From Mesobacterium pallidum (GTDB lineage: Bacteria; Pseudomonadota; Alphaproteobacteria; Rhodobacterales; Rhodobacteraceae), in the NCBI RefSeq assembly GCF_019966535.1, contig NZ_JAIMID010000008.1, positions 1 to 64,000 on the forward strand: 64,000 nucleotides of DNA, in the 5' to 3' direction. Position numbers and translations under genes: made by a program. This document shows, in pieces, positions 16,097 to 26,100 of this stretch. Below the pieces are notes generated by a model. It made no database searches. It was not told the DNA's origin and saw nothing but the letters and a program-made list of their open reading frames with translations. Each line of letters opens with the position of its first letter. Position 1 is the stretch's first letter.

Positions 16097-16927
16097 ATGT
16101 CCGAGCTCTTCAAGACCATCGAAAGCACCGTCCGGGGCCAGCGCAACCGCTATTACGGCAAGTACCGCGCCATCGTGACGGATGTCGACGACCCCAAGGC
16201 CATGGGCCGGGTCAAGCTGTCGATCCCGTCCGTTCTGGGCACCGCCGAAAGCGACTGGGCCCTGCCGGTCGTGCCCTATGGCGGGGGGGAACACTACGGA
16301 TTTCTCGCCATTCCCCCGGTGGACAGCGCGGTGGTGGCCGAGTTCCTCGAGGGCGACCCGAGCCAACCGATGTGGACGGGCGCCTTCTGGCGGCAATCGG
16401 GCCAGGCGCCGCAGGATTACGCCGACAAGGGCCAGGCGACCAAGGTGCTGATGACCGAAAGCGGGCACAAGCTGGTGCTGGACGACACGAGCGGCGAAGA
16501 ACAGGTGACCCTGGTCAGCAGCGCCGGGGCCGAGCTGGTGATGGACGCCAATGGCAGCCTCGTTCTGACCGACAGCGCCGGGTCCACCGTCACTCTGGAC
16601 GCCGAGGCGGGCGAGCTGACCGTGGCCGACGGCAATGGCAACTCGCTGGTCATGTCCCCGTCGGGCATCATCTGTACGGATGCGAATGGAAACGAGATCA
16701 AGGCATCAGGGTCGGGGGTCGAGATCAAGGCCTCGGCCACCGTCAATATCGAAGGGTCGATGGTCACCGTGGCCGGGTCGGGGGGCGAGCCGCTGGTCAA
16801 GGGCACGACCTTCCTGTCGCTCTTCAATTCGCACACCCATCCCACCGCCGCGCCGGGCGCCCCGACCCTGCCGCCGATGGTCCCGCTGACGCCCACCGTT
16901 CTCACCACCAAGTCGACGGCCTCGTGA
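16097..16927 (+). CDS. Spike protein (gp5/gpV-like, OB fold plus beta-helix)
   Basis: A 276-aa spike. Residues about 20-110 form the OB-fold domain (YRAIVTDVDDPKAMGRVKLSIPSVLG, then SDWALPVVPYGG). Residues about 130-235 are short repeating strands ending in Gly/Asn (ELVMDANGSLVLTDSAGSTV) that build the trimeric beta-helix needle. The tip carries His246-x-His248 in FNSHTHP, the same His-x-His arrangement that binds iron at the apex of P2 gpV. The Pro-rich C-terminus caps the tip. ATG 16097 is 7 bases after the hub stop and begins the family domain; longer starts overlap the hub gene. Confidence 0.87.
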   Translation: MSELFKTIESTVRGQRNRYYGKYRAIVTDVDDPKAMGRVKLSIPSVLGTAESDWALPVVPYGGGEHYGFLAIPPVDSAVVAEFLEGDPSQPMWTGAFWRQSGQAPQDYADKGQATKVLMTESGHKLVLDDTSGEEQVTLVSSAGAELVMDANGSLVLTDSAGSTVTLDAEAGELTVADGNGNSLVMSPSGIICTDANGNEIKASGSGVEIKASATVNIEGSMVTVAGSGGEPLVKGTTFLSLFNSHTHPTAAPGAPTLPPMVPLTPTVLTTKSTAS

Positions 16928-17331
16928 TGGCGCAGACCCGGTCCACCCTGCCCCGCGTGGGCTACATGGCCTTCCCCTTCCGCATGACGCGCAAGGGGGC
17001 GGCGACGGCGGCGCGGTTTGACCACATTCGCCAGCAGGTCGAACAGGTGCTGTTCACCTCTCCCGGCGAACGGGTGTTCCGCCCCGAATGGGGCTTTGGC
17101 GCGCGCCAGCATGTGTTCGAGATGAACGCCCAGCCGCTCTGGGATTACGCCCGCAACCGCCTCTACGGCGCGCTGGCCGAGGCGCTGGCGGGCGAGGTCG
17201 ATCCCAAGACCATCCAGGTCGAGATCGGCGCGCCCGAGGGGCAGCCCAACGTGCTGATGGTTCGCATCGGCTACACCATCGCCGCGCTGCAAAGCCAGGA
17301 AGTGCATGAATTCGAGGTGAGCCATGGCTGA
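16927..17331 (+). CDS. Baseplate wedge protein gp25-like (Afp9)
   Basis: A 134-aa gp25/GPW-family protein, the most conserved baseplate wedge component, which initiates sheath polymerisation. The family pattern is visible: an N-terminal FRMTRKGAATAARFDHIRQQVEQVLFTSPGERVFRPEWGFG (the GER...PE.G segment is the conserved core) and a C-terminal strand pair VEIGAPEGQPNVLMVRIGYTI. The start overlaps the spike stop by one base, and the stop lies inside the next gene. Confidence 0.93.
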   Translation: MAQTRSTLPRVGYMAFPFRMTRKGAATAARFDHIRQQVEQVLFTSPGERVFRPEWGFGARQHVFEMNAQPLWDYARNRLYGALAEALAGEVDPKTIQVEIGAPEGQPNVLMVRIGYTIAALQSQEVHEFEVSHG

Positions 17332-18568
17332 GCTGCCGCCCCCCACCCTGCGCTTCGACGGCGCCTGCCCGGACTGCGGAGAGCGGGTGGCCCGCCTGCC
17401 CCTGCCGATCCCCGGCGTCGAGGACGATTTCGACTGGCGCGTGCGCGACTACGACAGCTTCCGCCTGTTCATGATGCAGGAACTCGCCTCGCGCTTCCCC
17501 GAGCGGCAGCGCTGGACGCCCGCCGACACCGAGGTGGTCATCGTCGAACTGCTGGCCGCCGCGCTCGACCGGGCGAGCCATGCGCTCGACCGGGTGCAGG
17601 GCGAGCGGTTCATCGACAGCGCCCGCCGGCCGGAAAGCGTGCGGCGGCTGCTGGGGCTGATCGGCTGGCAGGTCGATCCGGCCACGCAGACGGACCTGGC
17701 CGAGGCGGAGGCCGCCCGCGTCGCCGCCCTGAACGCCGATCTCGACCCCGAGGACCAGATCGCCCCCCGCGACATGTCCCTGCTGATCGAAGAGCATTGG
17801 CGCCGCAACCCGACAAGGATGGAGGCCGCCCGCCGCGCCGGCCCGCGCCGCGTTTTCGAGCAGAACCGCATGGTGACCGCCGAGGATCACGAGGTCATGC
17901 TGCGCAGCCACCCGCTGGTGGCCCTCGCGAAATCCCGGCTGGTCTGGACCGGCTCCTGGCAATCGCTGATGGTCGCCGCGCTGCTGGTTGGCGATCTGGG
18001 CCTTGACGATCCGCTGCACGAAGGCGCCCCGGCCGAGGTGCCCAGCGCCCTTCGCCCCGACCTCTGGGCCGAGGTGGTGCTGTTCCACGAGGTGCGCGGA
18101 CTGCCCCTGCCGCCGGTGAATGCCGCGCTCAGCGGCCGCCGCATCCTGCGCGGGATGATCGAGCAATACCGCATGATCGGCTCCGAGGTCTTCCTCGAGA
18201 CCGCGCGCCCGGCGACGGTGACGCTGGTGCTCTCGGTTCGCGCCAGGCCGGGCTATTTCCGCAGCGAGCTGCGGCAGGCGCTGGCGCAGGTCTTCACCGC
18301 CGACACCGGCGGGTTCTTCGAACCGGGCCGGCTGGGGTTTGGCGCGGCGCTTTATGCTTCGGACATCATCGAGGCCGCGATGCAGGTCGAAGGGGTCGCG
18401 GTCGCCTGTCTCAACCTCATGAAGCGGGCGGGCAGGAAGCACCCGGATCAGACCGCCGAGGGTGTGATCCCCGTGGCCGATGACGAGTTCATCCGCTGCA
18501 TGAACGACCCGACCGATCCCGGCCGCGGCACCTTCCGCATCGACGTGAACGGAGGAGAGGCCGGATGA
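17324..18568 (+). CDS. Baseplate J-like wedge protein (Afp11-like)
   Basis: A 414-aa protein of the baseplate J/gp6 type that, with the next gene, forms the wedge around the hub. The FDWRVRDYDSFRLFMMQELASRFPERQRWTPADTEVVIVELLAA segment and the VFEQNRMVTAEDHEVMLRSHPLVA segment match the conserved J core (entry into the baseplate ring). An N-terminal CPDCGERV (Cys15/Cys18) may be half of a metal site. It overlaps gp25 by 8 bases and the next gene by 4, so the three wedge genes are tightly coupled. Confidence 0.85.
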   Translation: MAELPPPTLRFDGACPDCGERVARLPLPIPGVEDDFDWRVRDYDSFRLFMMQELASRFPERQRWTPADTEVVIVELLAAALDRASHALDRVQGERFIDSARRPESVRRLLGLIGWQVDPATQTDLAEAEAARVAALNADLDPEDQIAPRDMSLLIEEHWRRNPTRMEAARRAGPRRVFEQNRMVTAEDHEVMLRSHPLVALAKSRLVWTGSWQSLMVAALLVGDLGLDDPLHEGAPAEVPSALRPDLWAEVVLFHEVRGLPLPPVNAALSGRRILRGMIEQYRMIGSEVFLETARPATVTLVLSVRARPGYFRSELRQALAQVFTADTGGFFEPGRLGFGAALYASDIIEAAMQVEGVAVACLNLMKRAGRKHPDQTAEGVIPVADDEFIRCMNDPTDPGRGTFRIDVNGGEAG

Positions 18569-21531
18569 GCCACCAGCCCCATATCCGCCGTGATCTGACC
18601 CGCTGGAACCGCGCGGGACTGACGCGCTTCGACTACGTGGACGGCGATGCCGCCGCCTGGCTGGAAGAGCTGCGGCTGGCGCTGATCGGCCTCTACATGC
18701 GCGGCGAAGGCGACATGGAGGAGCGCACCGCCGACGCCTGGCGCGATCTCTTCCTCGACGAGACCGACCCGGCCCGCCGCGCAGGCCGCGACCTGCCCGC
18801 CCTGCTGGGTGCCGTCGACTGGGACCGGATCGCGCCGCCCGCGCCGACCGCCCTCGAGACGCGCGGCCAGCGCCGCACCCGGCTGCTGGGGCAATACAAT
18901 ACGGCACCGGATGGAGACCACGCCTGGGAGATTCTGCGCGCCTTTGCCCGCGCCGCGCATGTGCTGACCGGGCATCTCGACGCCTATACGCGCGAGGGCT
19001 ACCTGCGCACGGCCACGCAATGGGACAACCTGCGGCGACTGGCGGCGCTGGTGAACTACCAGCCGACCCCGCCCGCCTCTGCCTCGATGCTGGTGGCGCT
19101 GGGGCTCAAGGCAGGGCTTGGCCCGACCGAGGTCTCGGCGGGCCTTGCGCTGAAACACGCGCCGAAAGAGGGCGGGCCGCTGATCTTCGAGACGCGCACG
19201 CCGCTCTCGGCCCACCCGGCGCTGAATGCCGCGCGACCGGTGGACTGGGACGTGAACGATGTGCCCATCCGCCTGACCGAGGCGGTGGACTGGATCTTTC
19301 CCGAGGACACGGAACTGGCGCCCGGCGACCTTGTCGTCTTCACCGACGGAGTGCAGGGCGTCGCGGCGACCCTCGCCGCGATCACGCCCGGCATGACCGG
19401 CCTCGCGCAACTGGCCGTCACGATTCCCACTGGCGTCACCTCGCCCGCGCTACAGACCGGAAAGGCGCAGCTGCTGACCCGGTCCGAGGATGTGCGCCGT
19501 GGTCTGCCCCGGCCCCGGGTGGGGGAATACAAGCTCAGGATCCACGGCTCCAAGGTCGGGTTGCAGAAAGGCGACCTGATCCGGCTGGTCGCCCGGGGCC
19601 TGTCGGAGGTGGTCGAGGTCACGATTGCCAAGGGGGAGGAGATCTGGGTGCAGACCGACACCGACCTGCCCGGAAAAGTCGAGATCTTTCCGCTCTCGCC
19701 CGTCGGCCGCGACGAGGACGGGACCTACAAGACCGGCGACAGGGGCCTGTCGACCATGTTCTACACCGGCCCCACCGGCATCCGCAGCAAGGGCAGGGCC
19801 GACAGCGGCGTGGAGACGCTGAAGACCGAGGCCAATGTCGAGATCGGCTTTGCCTTCACCCTGTCCGGCATGACCGGCGTCTCGGGCTACGTGGACCGCG
19901 CCGATACCGAGCCGCTGGTGGCCACGGTCGAGGATCATTCGCACAGGCTGGCCGATGGCGAAAGCCTGCGCCGCGTGATCTTCGAGGGCAAGCCGCCCAA
20001 GGCGCTGGCCGGCGGGTCCTGGATCGTTGAACGCGACCCGGCGGGCGGGCTGACCGCGCTGCGTGTGGTGTCGATCCGAACCGCCACCGGGCGCTACGAG
20101 GTCACGCTCCACGCCGATGCCGACGCCAGCCCCGAGCTGTCGGAATACCACGGGCCCATGAAGGCGCCGCTGCACCCCGAGGGCTACGACCGCAACCCGC
20201 ACAAGGCCCTGCCCGGTGCGCTTCAGGCGTTGACCCTGACCGGCATCCCGGCCGAGGCTGCGGCGATCCTGCGGCCCGGGCGGCCGCTGATCCTGTGTGC
20301 CGAGGACCGCGCCTGCCCGGATGTCGCGGCGGTGCTGACCTCGCTCAACCATCGCGAGGACCAGCTCGAGATCACCTTCAAGCCCGATGGCGAGACCGGC
20401 GATTTCGTGCTGGGCCAGCTGCTGGTGCGGCTCAACGCCGTGACCGTGACCCATGGCGAAAGCATGGGGCCCAAGACGCTGGGGTCCGGCGACGGGGAGT
20501 TCGCCGAACAGGTGTTCATGCTCAAGGTGCCGGGGATCAGCCATGTGCCCTCGACCCTTGCCACCTGCGGCGTGGTGCCCGACATCACGGTCACGGTCGA
20601 CGGTGAGGCCTGGGATTTCCGCGACTACACCGACGCCACGGCGGACGGCACCCGCGCCTGGTCGCCGGTGCTGGGCGAAGACGGCCTCTTGCGGCTGCAT
20701 TTCCGCCGCCGCCTACCCACGGGCACCAACAACGTGCGCCTCTTGCGGCACCGCATCGGCACCGGCGCGCGCGGCAACGGCGTGCCGCCGCTGGCCATCG
20801 CCAAGCCGATGCGCAAGCACCCGGCGGTCGAGACGGTGCACCAGCCCTTTGCCGCGACCGGCGGCGCCGACCGCGAGGCGGTGGAAAGCCTGCGCACCTC
20901 GGCCCCCGCGCGCCTGCAGGCCAATGGCCGCGCCGTCAGCCTCACGGATTTCGAACGGCTGGTGCAGGGCCATGCCTCGGTCTGGCGCGCGCGGGCGGTC
21001 GAACGCGGCGGCGCGGGCCGGATGCGCGGGGTCGACATCACGCTGGTCCCGGCGGGCGGCGGGCGGCTGGAGACGACGCTGAAATCCGACCTGTCGGACC
21101 TCTTGACGCGCTATGCCCTGCCCGGCGTGCAGTTCGGCTTTTCCGACTTTGGCCCCGTGCGGCTGGTGCTGGGCGCGCGCTTCCGCGCCGACCTCGTGGC
21201 GCACGACCGCACCGACATCCTCGCCGCCGCGCAGGACAAGCTGGCGCGGGTCTTCGCGCTCGAGGCCCGGGGCTTTGGCCAGCCGGTTTTCGTGGCCGAG
21301 GTGCTGGCCGCGCTGGAAACCGTGCCCGGAATCGTCACCGCGACCATGACCGATTTCGACACCGAACCGCCCCGCGCCGGAGAGGCCGAAGCGCCCCAGC
21401 GCACCGCCAGCCGCGACGGCGCCATCGCCGCGATCTTCCCCGAGGGGCGGCAGGTCGCCTTCCTCGGCCCGGTGCGGACGGGCGCGCCGCAGGCCAACCT
21501 GAAACTGATCGTGGAGAGCGCGGATGCCTGA
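18565..21531 (+). CDS. Large baseplate assembly protein J (Afp12-like)
   Basis: A 988-aa protein, the long wedge subunit of eCIS baseplates. The J-like core lies near residues 770-830: ADREAVESLRTSAPARLQANGRAVSLTDFERLVQGHASVWRARAVER, typical of putative baseplate assembly proteins. The long N-terminal part contains beta-rich insertions specific to the eCIS type. The C-terminal 150 residues form the second J domain (DRTDILAAAQDKLARVFALEARGFGQPVFVAEVLAALETVPGI). The gene overlaps both neighbours (4 and 8 bases). Its length is close to that of Afp12/Pvc12. Confidence 0.88.
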   Translation: MSHQPHIRRDLTRWNRAGLTRFDYVDGDAAAWLEELRLALIGLYMRGEGDMEERTADAWRDLFLDETDPARRAGRDLPALLGAVDWDRIAPPAPTALETRGQRRTRLLGQYNTAPDGDHAWEILRAFARAAHVLTGHLDAYTREGYLRTATQWDNLRRLAALVNYQPTPPASASMLVALGLKAGLGPTEVSAGLALKHAPKEGGPLIFETRTPLSAHPALNAARPVDWDVNDVPIRLTEAVDWIFPEDTELAPGDLVVFTDGVQGVAATLAAITPGMTGLAQLAVTIPTGVTSPALQTGKAQLLTRSEDVRRGLPRPRVGEYKLRIHGSKVGLQKGDLIRLVARGLSEVVEVTIAKGEEIWVQTDTDLPGKVEIFPLSPVGRDEDGTYKTGDRGLSTMFYTGPTGIRSKGRADSGVETLKTEANVEIGFAFTLSGMTGVSGYVDRADTEPLVATVEDHSHRLADGESLRRVIFEGKPPKALAGGSWIVERDPAGGLTALRVVSIRTATGRYEVTLHADADASPELSEYHGPMKAPLHPEGYDRNPHKALPGALQALTLTGIPAEAAAILRPGRPLILCAEDRACPDVAAVLTSLNHREDQLEITFKPDGETGDFVLGQLLVRLNAVTVTHGESMGPKTLGSGDGEFAEQVFMLKVPGISHVPSTLATCGVVPDITVTVDGEAWDFRDYTDATADGTRAWSPVLGEDGLLRLHFRRRLPTGTNNVRLLRHRIGTGARGNGVPPLAIAKPMRKHPAVETVHQPFAATGGADREAVESLRTSAPARLQANGRAVSLTDFERLVQGHASVWRARAVERGGAGRMRGVDITLVPAGGGRLETTLKSDLSDLLTRYALPGVQFGFSDFGPVRLVLGARFRADLVAHDRTDILAAAQDKLARVFALEARGFGQPVFVAEVLAALETVPGIVTATMTDFDTEPPRAGEAEAPQRTASRDGAIAAIFPEGRQVAFLGPVRTGAPQANLKLIVESADA

Positions 21532-23161
21532 CATCGACGCCATACGCAGTCGCGCGGGCCGCCTGCTTTACCGCGAACTGCCCGAGGAATACCGCTACCG
21601 GGATGCCTCGGAGCCCGGAGAGCTGGGCGATCTCGAGGCCTTCCTGCACGGCCCCGGGCACCTCCTGGACCTGATCCGCGCCACGACCGAACAGGCCCAT
21701 GCCGACAGCTTCGCCGAACCGGTGGACGGGCGCAGCATCCAGCCCTGGCTGCTGCCCTACCTGGCCGAGCTGCTGGGCGCGCAGCTGGTCGCGCCCGACA
21801 CCGGCCAGCGCACGGCCGAGCTGAACAGCACGGTCGGCTGGTACAAGTCCAAGGGCACGCTCGGCAATATCGACAGCATCGCCGACGTGGTGGCGGGCAC
21901 CGAAAGCGCGGTGCGCGAGGGCTGGCGCATGGTGGCGGTGACGCCGCGCATGAACGTGCCGCCCTTCACCGCGCCGCCCGAGGCGCCCGGCACGGCCGCG
22001 CTGGTGGCCGAGATGGCGCCGCGCGGCTGCCCGGACATGCGGGTCATGTCCCGCGCAGTGCAGGACCCGGACGGCTCCGGCCCGATGCAGCGGCTACGCC
22101 CGCGCGCAGGCGATCCCGAGGGCAAGACGCTCTTCTGGCGGGCGCTGAACCCCGGCGGGCTGCCCTGCTTTCCCGGCCATTATGACGATATGTCCGTGCG
22201 CACCCCCGACCTGCGCGACCCCGCCCGCACCGCGCGGCCGGGCCCGCATCCGCGCCGCACGATGATCCACATGCGCCCGCCCGAGGGGATGTTCGCCAGC
22301 CACCTGCCCGTCCTGACCCTGAACACAGCCGCCAAGGTCGCCGCCGCCTTCCCGATGGAGGAGAACGGCGTCAGCACCTTCGCCGCTGCGGACCTCTGCG
22401 CCGCCAACGACCTGCCGCCCTCGGACCGGCTGGTGGTCAAGCTGACGGATCACTTCAAGATCCCGTCCGGGCTGCATCGGTTCGACGGCATCCTCTTTAC
22501 CGGGCGCAAGGGCGGCAACCCGATCCGGTTCCGCCTGATGGAAGGCGCGCAGGTCGAGCTGACAGGCTGCGCGGTCGAGAAGGTGTCGGTCAACGGGTCG
22601 CTCGCGGATGCGCCCTCGGTCATCGCCCGCGACAGCCTGCTGGGCGAGGTGCTGGCCCCGGATGCCTGGGTGCAGCTGGAATACGTGACCGTGGCCGGGA
22701 CGCTGGATGCCAAGCGGCTGCACGCCTCGGACTGCATCCTGGCCGACCTGGCCGACACGCTGACCTGCGACGACGCGGCCGGGCATTGCATCCGCTACTC
22801 GGCCATCGGGCGCACGGGTCTGACGCCCGGCACGCCCTGCGCCGAGATCGCCGCGCCCGGCAACACCCGTGCTACGCCCGAGTTCCTGCGCCTCTGGATC
22901 AAGGACGGCGACAGCTGCACCCTGCGCCCCGCCGCGTACGGAAAGCCGGGCTATGGCGTGCTGGACACGACCACCCCCGCCGCCATCGCCTCCAGGGCCG
23001 AGGATGACGGAGAGATGGGCGCCCATCATGGGCACCACCACCTCGCCGCGATCCGCGCGCTCGACAAGAAACTCCGCAGCTTCCTGCCTTTCGGGCAAGA
23101 GGTCGCGCTGGCCTACGACCCGCTTCTCGCCCTGGACCCGCCCGTAATGGCGGAAGACTGA
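21524..23161 (+). CDS. Phage tail protein I-like baseplate component
   Basis: A 545-aa protein. Residues about 1-150 match tail protein I/gp7-like wedge domains: LLYRELPEEYRYRD, IQPWLLPYLAELLGAQLVAPDTGQRTAELNSTVGWYKSKGTLGNIDSIADVVAG, the last part being the conserved YKSKGT motif. The remaining residues form a beta-rich extension (about 280-500) that may decorate the baseplate or receive a fibre. It overlaps the Afp12-like gene by 8 bases and is followed after 13 bases by the DUF6519-like gene. This is the best candidate for a fibre-attachment protein because no separate fibre gene was found. Confidence 0.8.
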   Translation: MPDIDAIRSRAGRLLYRELPEEYRYRDASEPGELGDLEAFLHGPGHLLDLIRATTEQAHADSFAEPVDGRSIQPWLLPYLAELLGAQLVAPDTGQRTAELNSTVGWYKSKGTLGNIDSIADVVAGTESAVREGWRMVAVTPRMNVPPFTAPPEAPGTAALVAEMAPRGCPDMRVMSRAVQDPDGSGPMQRLRPRAGDPEGKTLFWRALNPGGLPCFPGHYDDMSVRTPDLRDPARTARPGPHPRRTMIHMRPPEGMFASHLPVLTLNTAAKVAAAFPMEENGVSTFAAADLCAANDLPPSDRLVVKLTDHFKIPSGLHRFDGILFTGRKGGNPIRFRLMEGAQVELTGCAVEKVSVNGSLADAPSVIARDSLLGEVLAPDAWVQLEYVTVAGTLDAKRLHASDCILADLADTLTCDDAAGHCIRYSAIGRTGLTPGTPCAEIAAPGNTRATPEFLRLWIKDGDSCTLRPAAYGKPGYGVLDTTTPAAIASRAEDDGEMGAHHGHHHLAAIRALDKKLRSFLPFGQEVALAYDPLLALDPPVMAED

Positions 23162-23174
23162 AGGAGACGTTCCG

Positions 23175-26100
23175 ATGAAAGGTTCCAATTCGCGCCTGCA
23201 GTTCGACGCCGCGCACCGCTATTCGAACGTCTACCAGGTGCAGGGCGGGATGATCACCGATTCCGACCTGGGCGAGGCGGCGGCCATTGGCTTGGCACGG
23301 GACGAGGCGCAGGGCCGGGCGCTTGCCGCCTCGGGCGTGCCGGTCACGGGCGGGATGGTGCGGTGGCAGGACGACCGGCCCGGCATCACCGAAGGGACGG
23401 TCTTTGCCGAAGGCAAGCAGGGGCAGTTCCGGCTGACGGGCAAGGCCGATCCCGACGATCTCAAGGCCATCCTGGCCGCGCAGGCCGATTACCCCTCGGC
23501 CCCCGAGATGACCGACGACGCGGCCCTTCTATACGTTGACGTATGGGAACGCGCGGTCTTTGCCGCGCAGGACCCGGACATGACCGATGCCGGGCTGCAC
23601 GGGATCGAGACCAGCTACCGCACGCGCACCATGGTGCAGCTCAAGACGCTGCCGGTCGAGGACGCGAGCCAGGAGGCCATCGCCGAGCTGATGGCCAAGC
23701 ACCCGGCCTTCCTGCGCCGGGGCACGGCACGGGCCAGGATCGCCGCCGTGGCGCCCGACGTGGCGCTGGACGACTGCGACCCCTGCGCGGCGCTGGTCGA
23801 GATCGACCAGGCGGTGCCCAACGCGCTCTTCCGGCTGGAAATCACCCGGGTGATCCGCGACGACGCGGACAAGGTGACGGGGCTGGAACTGGCCTGGTCG
23901 ATGGAGAACGCCGCCGCCATCGAGGCCAATACCGAAGCCACCCGGGGCGCGCTGAAACGCGGCGGCGCGGTCTACCAGTTCTTTTCCGACGCGAGCGAGA
24001 CGCACCAAGGCTGGGTCCTGGGCAAGGTCACACCGCTGCATGGCGCCTTTACCGCCGACCTCGACGCGGCGCCGCTGCTGGGCGACCCGGACGGCTTCCC
24101 GCTGGTGCGGCGCTGGGACGGGCAGGCCGTGGTCGACCTCTCGGGGGCCGAGGTGACATCGAAACTCGGCGCCGCGCAGCCGGTCATCAAGGGCAAGACT
24201 GTCGAGATCCCGACGCCCTTCTTCACCCTCTCGCTGCCGCTGGACGGGGCCGAGTACCTGGTCGGCGATTACTGGCTGGTCGAGATGCGCCGCCACGCGG
24301 ACGAGCCGGACCGCCTGCGCCTTGTCGGGGCCGAGGGCGACAGCGCTCCGCCCCACGGCATCCTGCACCACTTCTGCCCGATCCTGCTGACCAAGGAGGG
24401 CAAGCCGGCCGAGGAACAGCCCGACTGGCTGTTTCGTGCGACCTCCTTCCCGGCGCTCAGCGACCTGCCGGCCGATCACGTGTCCTATCATCCGCCCGAG
24501 GATTGCCCGGTCTACAAGGGTGCCGAAACGGTGCAACAGGCGCTGGACGCGATCTGCGGTCTGAACGCGAAACATGTGCATTTCGATCCCGAGGAAGGCT
24601 GCGAGACGCTGACCGGCACCGACAACGTGCACGATGCGCTGATGGCGCTGTGCAAGGCGGATGACGACCAGACGCTGCGGCTGATGCTGCGCACCATGGC
24701 CGATTGGGGCGTGGTCTGCGGGCTGCGCACCACGCTGGTGGACGCCGAGACCATCCGCATCACCCCCGGCACCGTGCTTAACCGCCTTGGCGACCTGCGC
24801 GCCCTGCCCGAGATGGAGCTGAAGCTGGGCAAGATCGACAAGGAGGCAATCCACGGCGAGTTGAAGGAGATCATGGAACGCCACGGCGAGGTCTGCCTGT
24901 CGCTTGAACTGACCGATGGCGAACCGCGGTTCCACCTGTCGGACCCCGACTTCCCCTACACGCGCGACGACCTGACGATGGAGCAGCGCATCCGCGCCTG
25001 CCTCGAGCAGCGCCAGACGCTCGACACCGGCGCGGTGCTGGCCAAGCTGACCGAGGACGAGCGCGTGGTGCTGAACCAGGTCCACGTCGCCTGGACCAAC
25101 CTCAAGGTGCTGGGCGCCACCATGGCGCTGGACAGCAAGGCGCAGGGCATCGCCGAGGGCATCCTGGAAAAGCTGACCGACGAGTTCCGCGGCTTTGCCA
25201 GCGAGACGGCGCTGGCGTCCCTCGACGTGCTGATGGAACGGGCCCGGCAGGAGCATGAGAGAGTCCTCACCCGCTCCGGCTCGGCCGAAGAGCAGCGGCA
25301 GATGCAATACATGGTCGCCCGCTTCGGCATCCTCGCCCTGGTCGAGATGGAGAACAAGCAATCCTGCGCATGCGACAACGTCCTGCCGGTCTGCCCCGAA
25401 GAGGACAGGCTGGCACTGATCCCCATCGGCTGCGTCGAACTCTTCAGCTTCGAGCCGGGCGAGCTGGCCGCGGACCGCGTCTGCGACTTCTGCTGTCGCA
25501 AGGTGTCACAGAACTGGCGCCGGGCGCGCTACTACTACGGCGACCCGATGGAGGACATGTACAAGGAATGGGCCGAGCAATGTTGCAGCGACCGGCAATA
25601 TGACGACACCTCTGCCGCGCTGAACGCCTACCGCCCCTCGGCCGAGATGCTGTCGGCCGCCGTCGGGTCCGAGTTCTGGCCGCCCGATCCCGGCATCACC
25701 CATGTGACTGACCGTACGGGACCGGATGTACGCGGTCTGACCGTGTCCAAGGCGACCGAGGTGATGGGCGGCGCGGGCGTCGGCGTGGTCAGCGATGCAC
25801 ATATCGACCTCGACAAGGGTGACATCTTTGCCCGACTGATCGGCATCCTCGACAAGGACCCAAGCAAGGCGATCCGCCTCGATTACCAGGCCAAGCAGGG
25901 CGACAAGGTGGGCTTTTTCACCTCAGAGGGGATGGTCCGCGACATCTACGTGGTGCAGCAGGCCTTCTGGTGGGGCTATGTCGACTACGGCGCCCTGCTC
26001 GAGGTTTACAAGCCCGACCTGAAGGTCGAGGGCGGCCTTGCACTGGCCGAGCCCGACGACAGCACCCCGTGGTTCAAGGACCTCAAGGACCGCATCGGCA

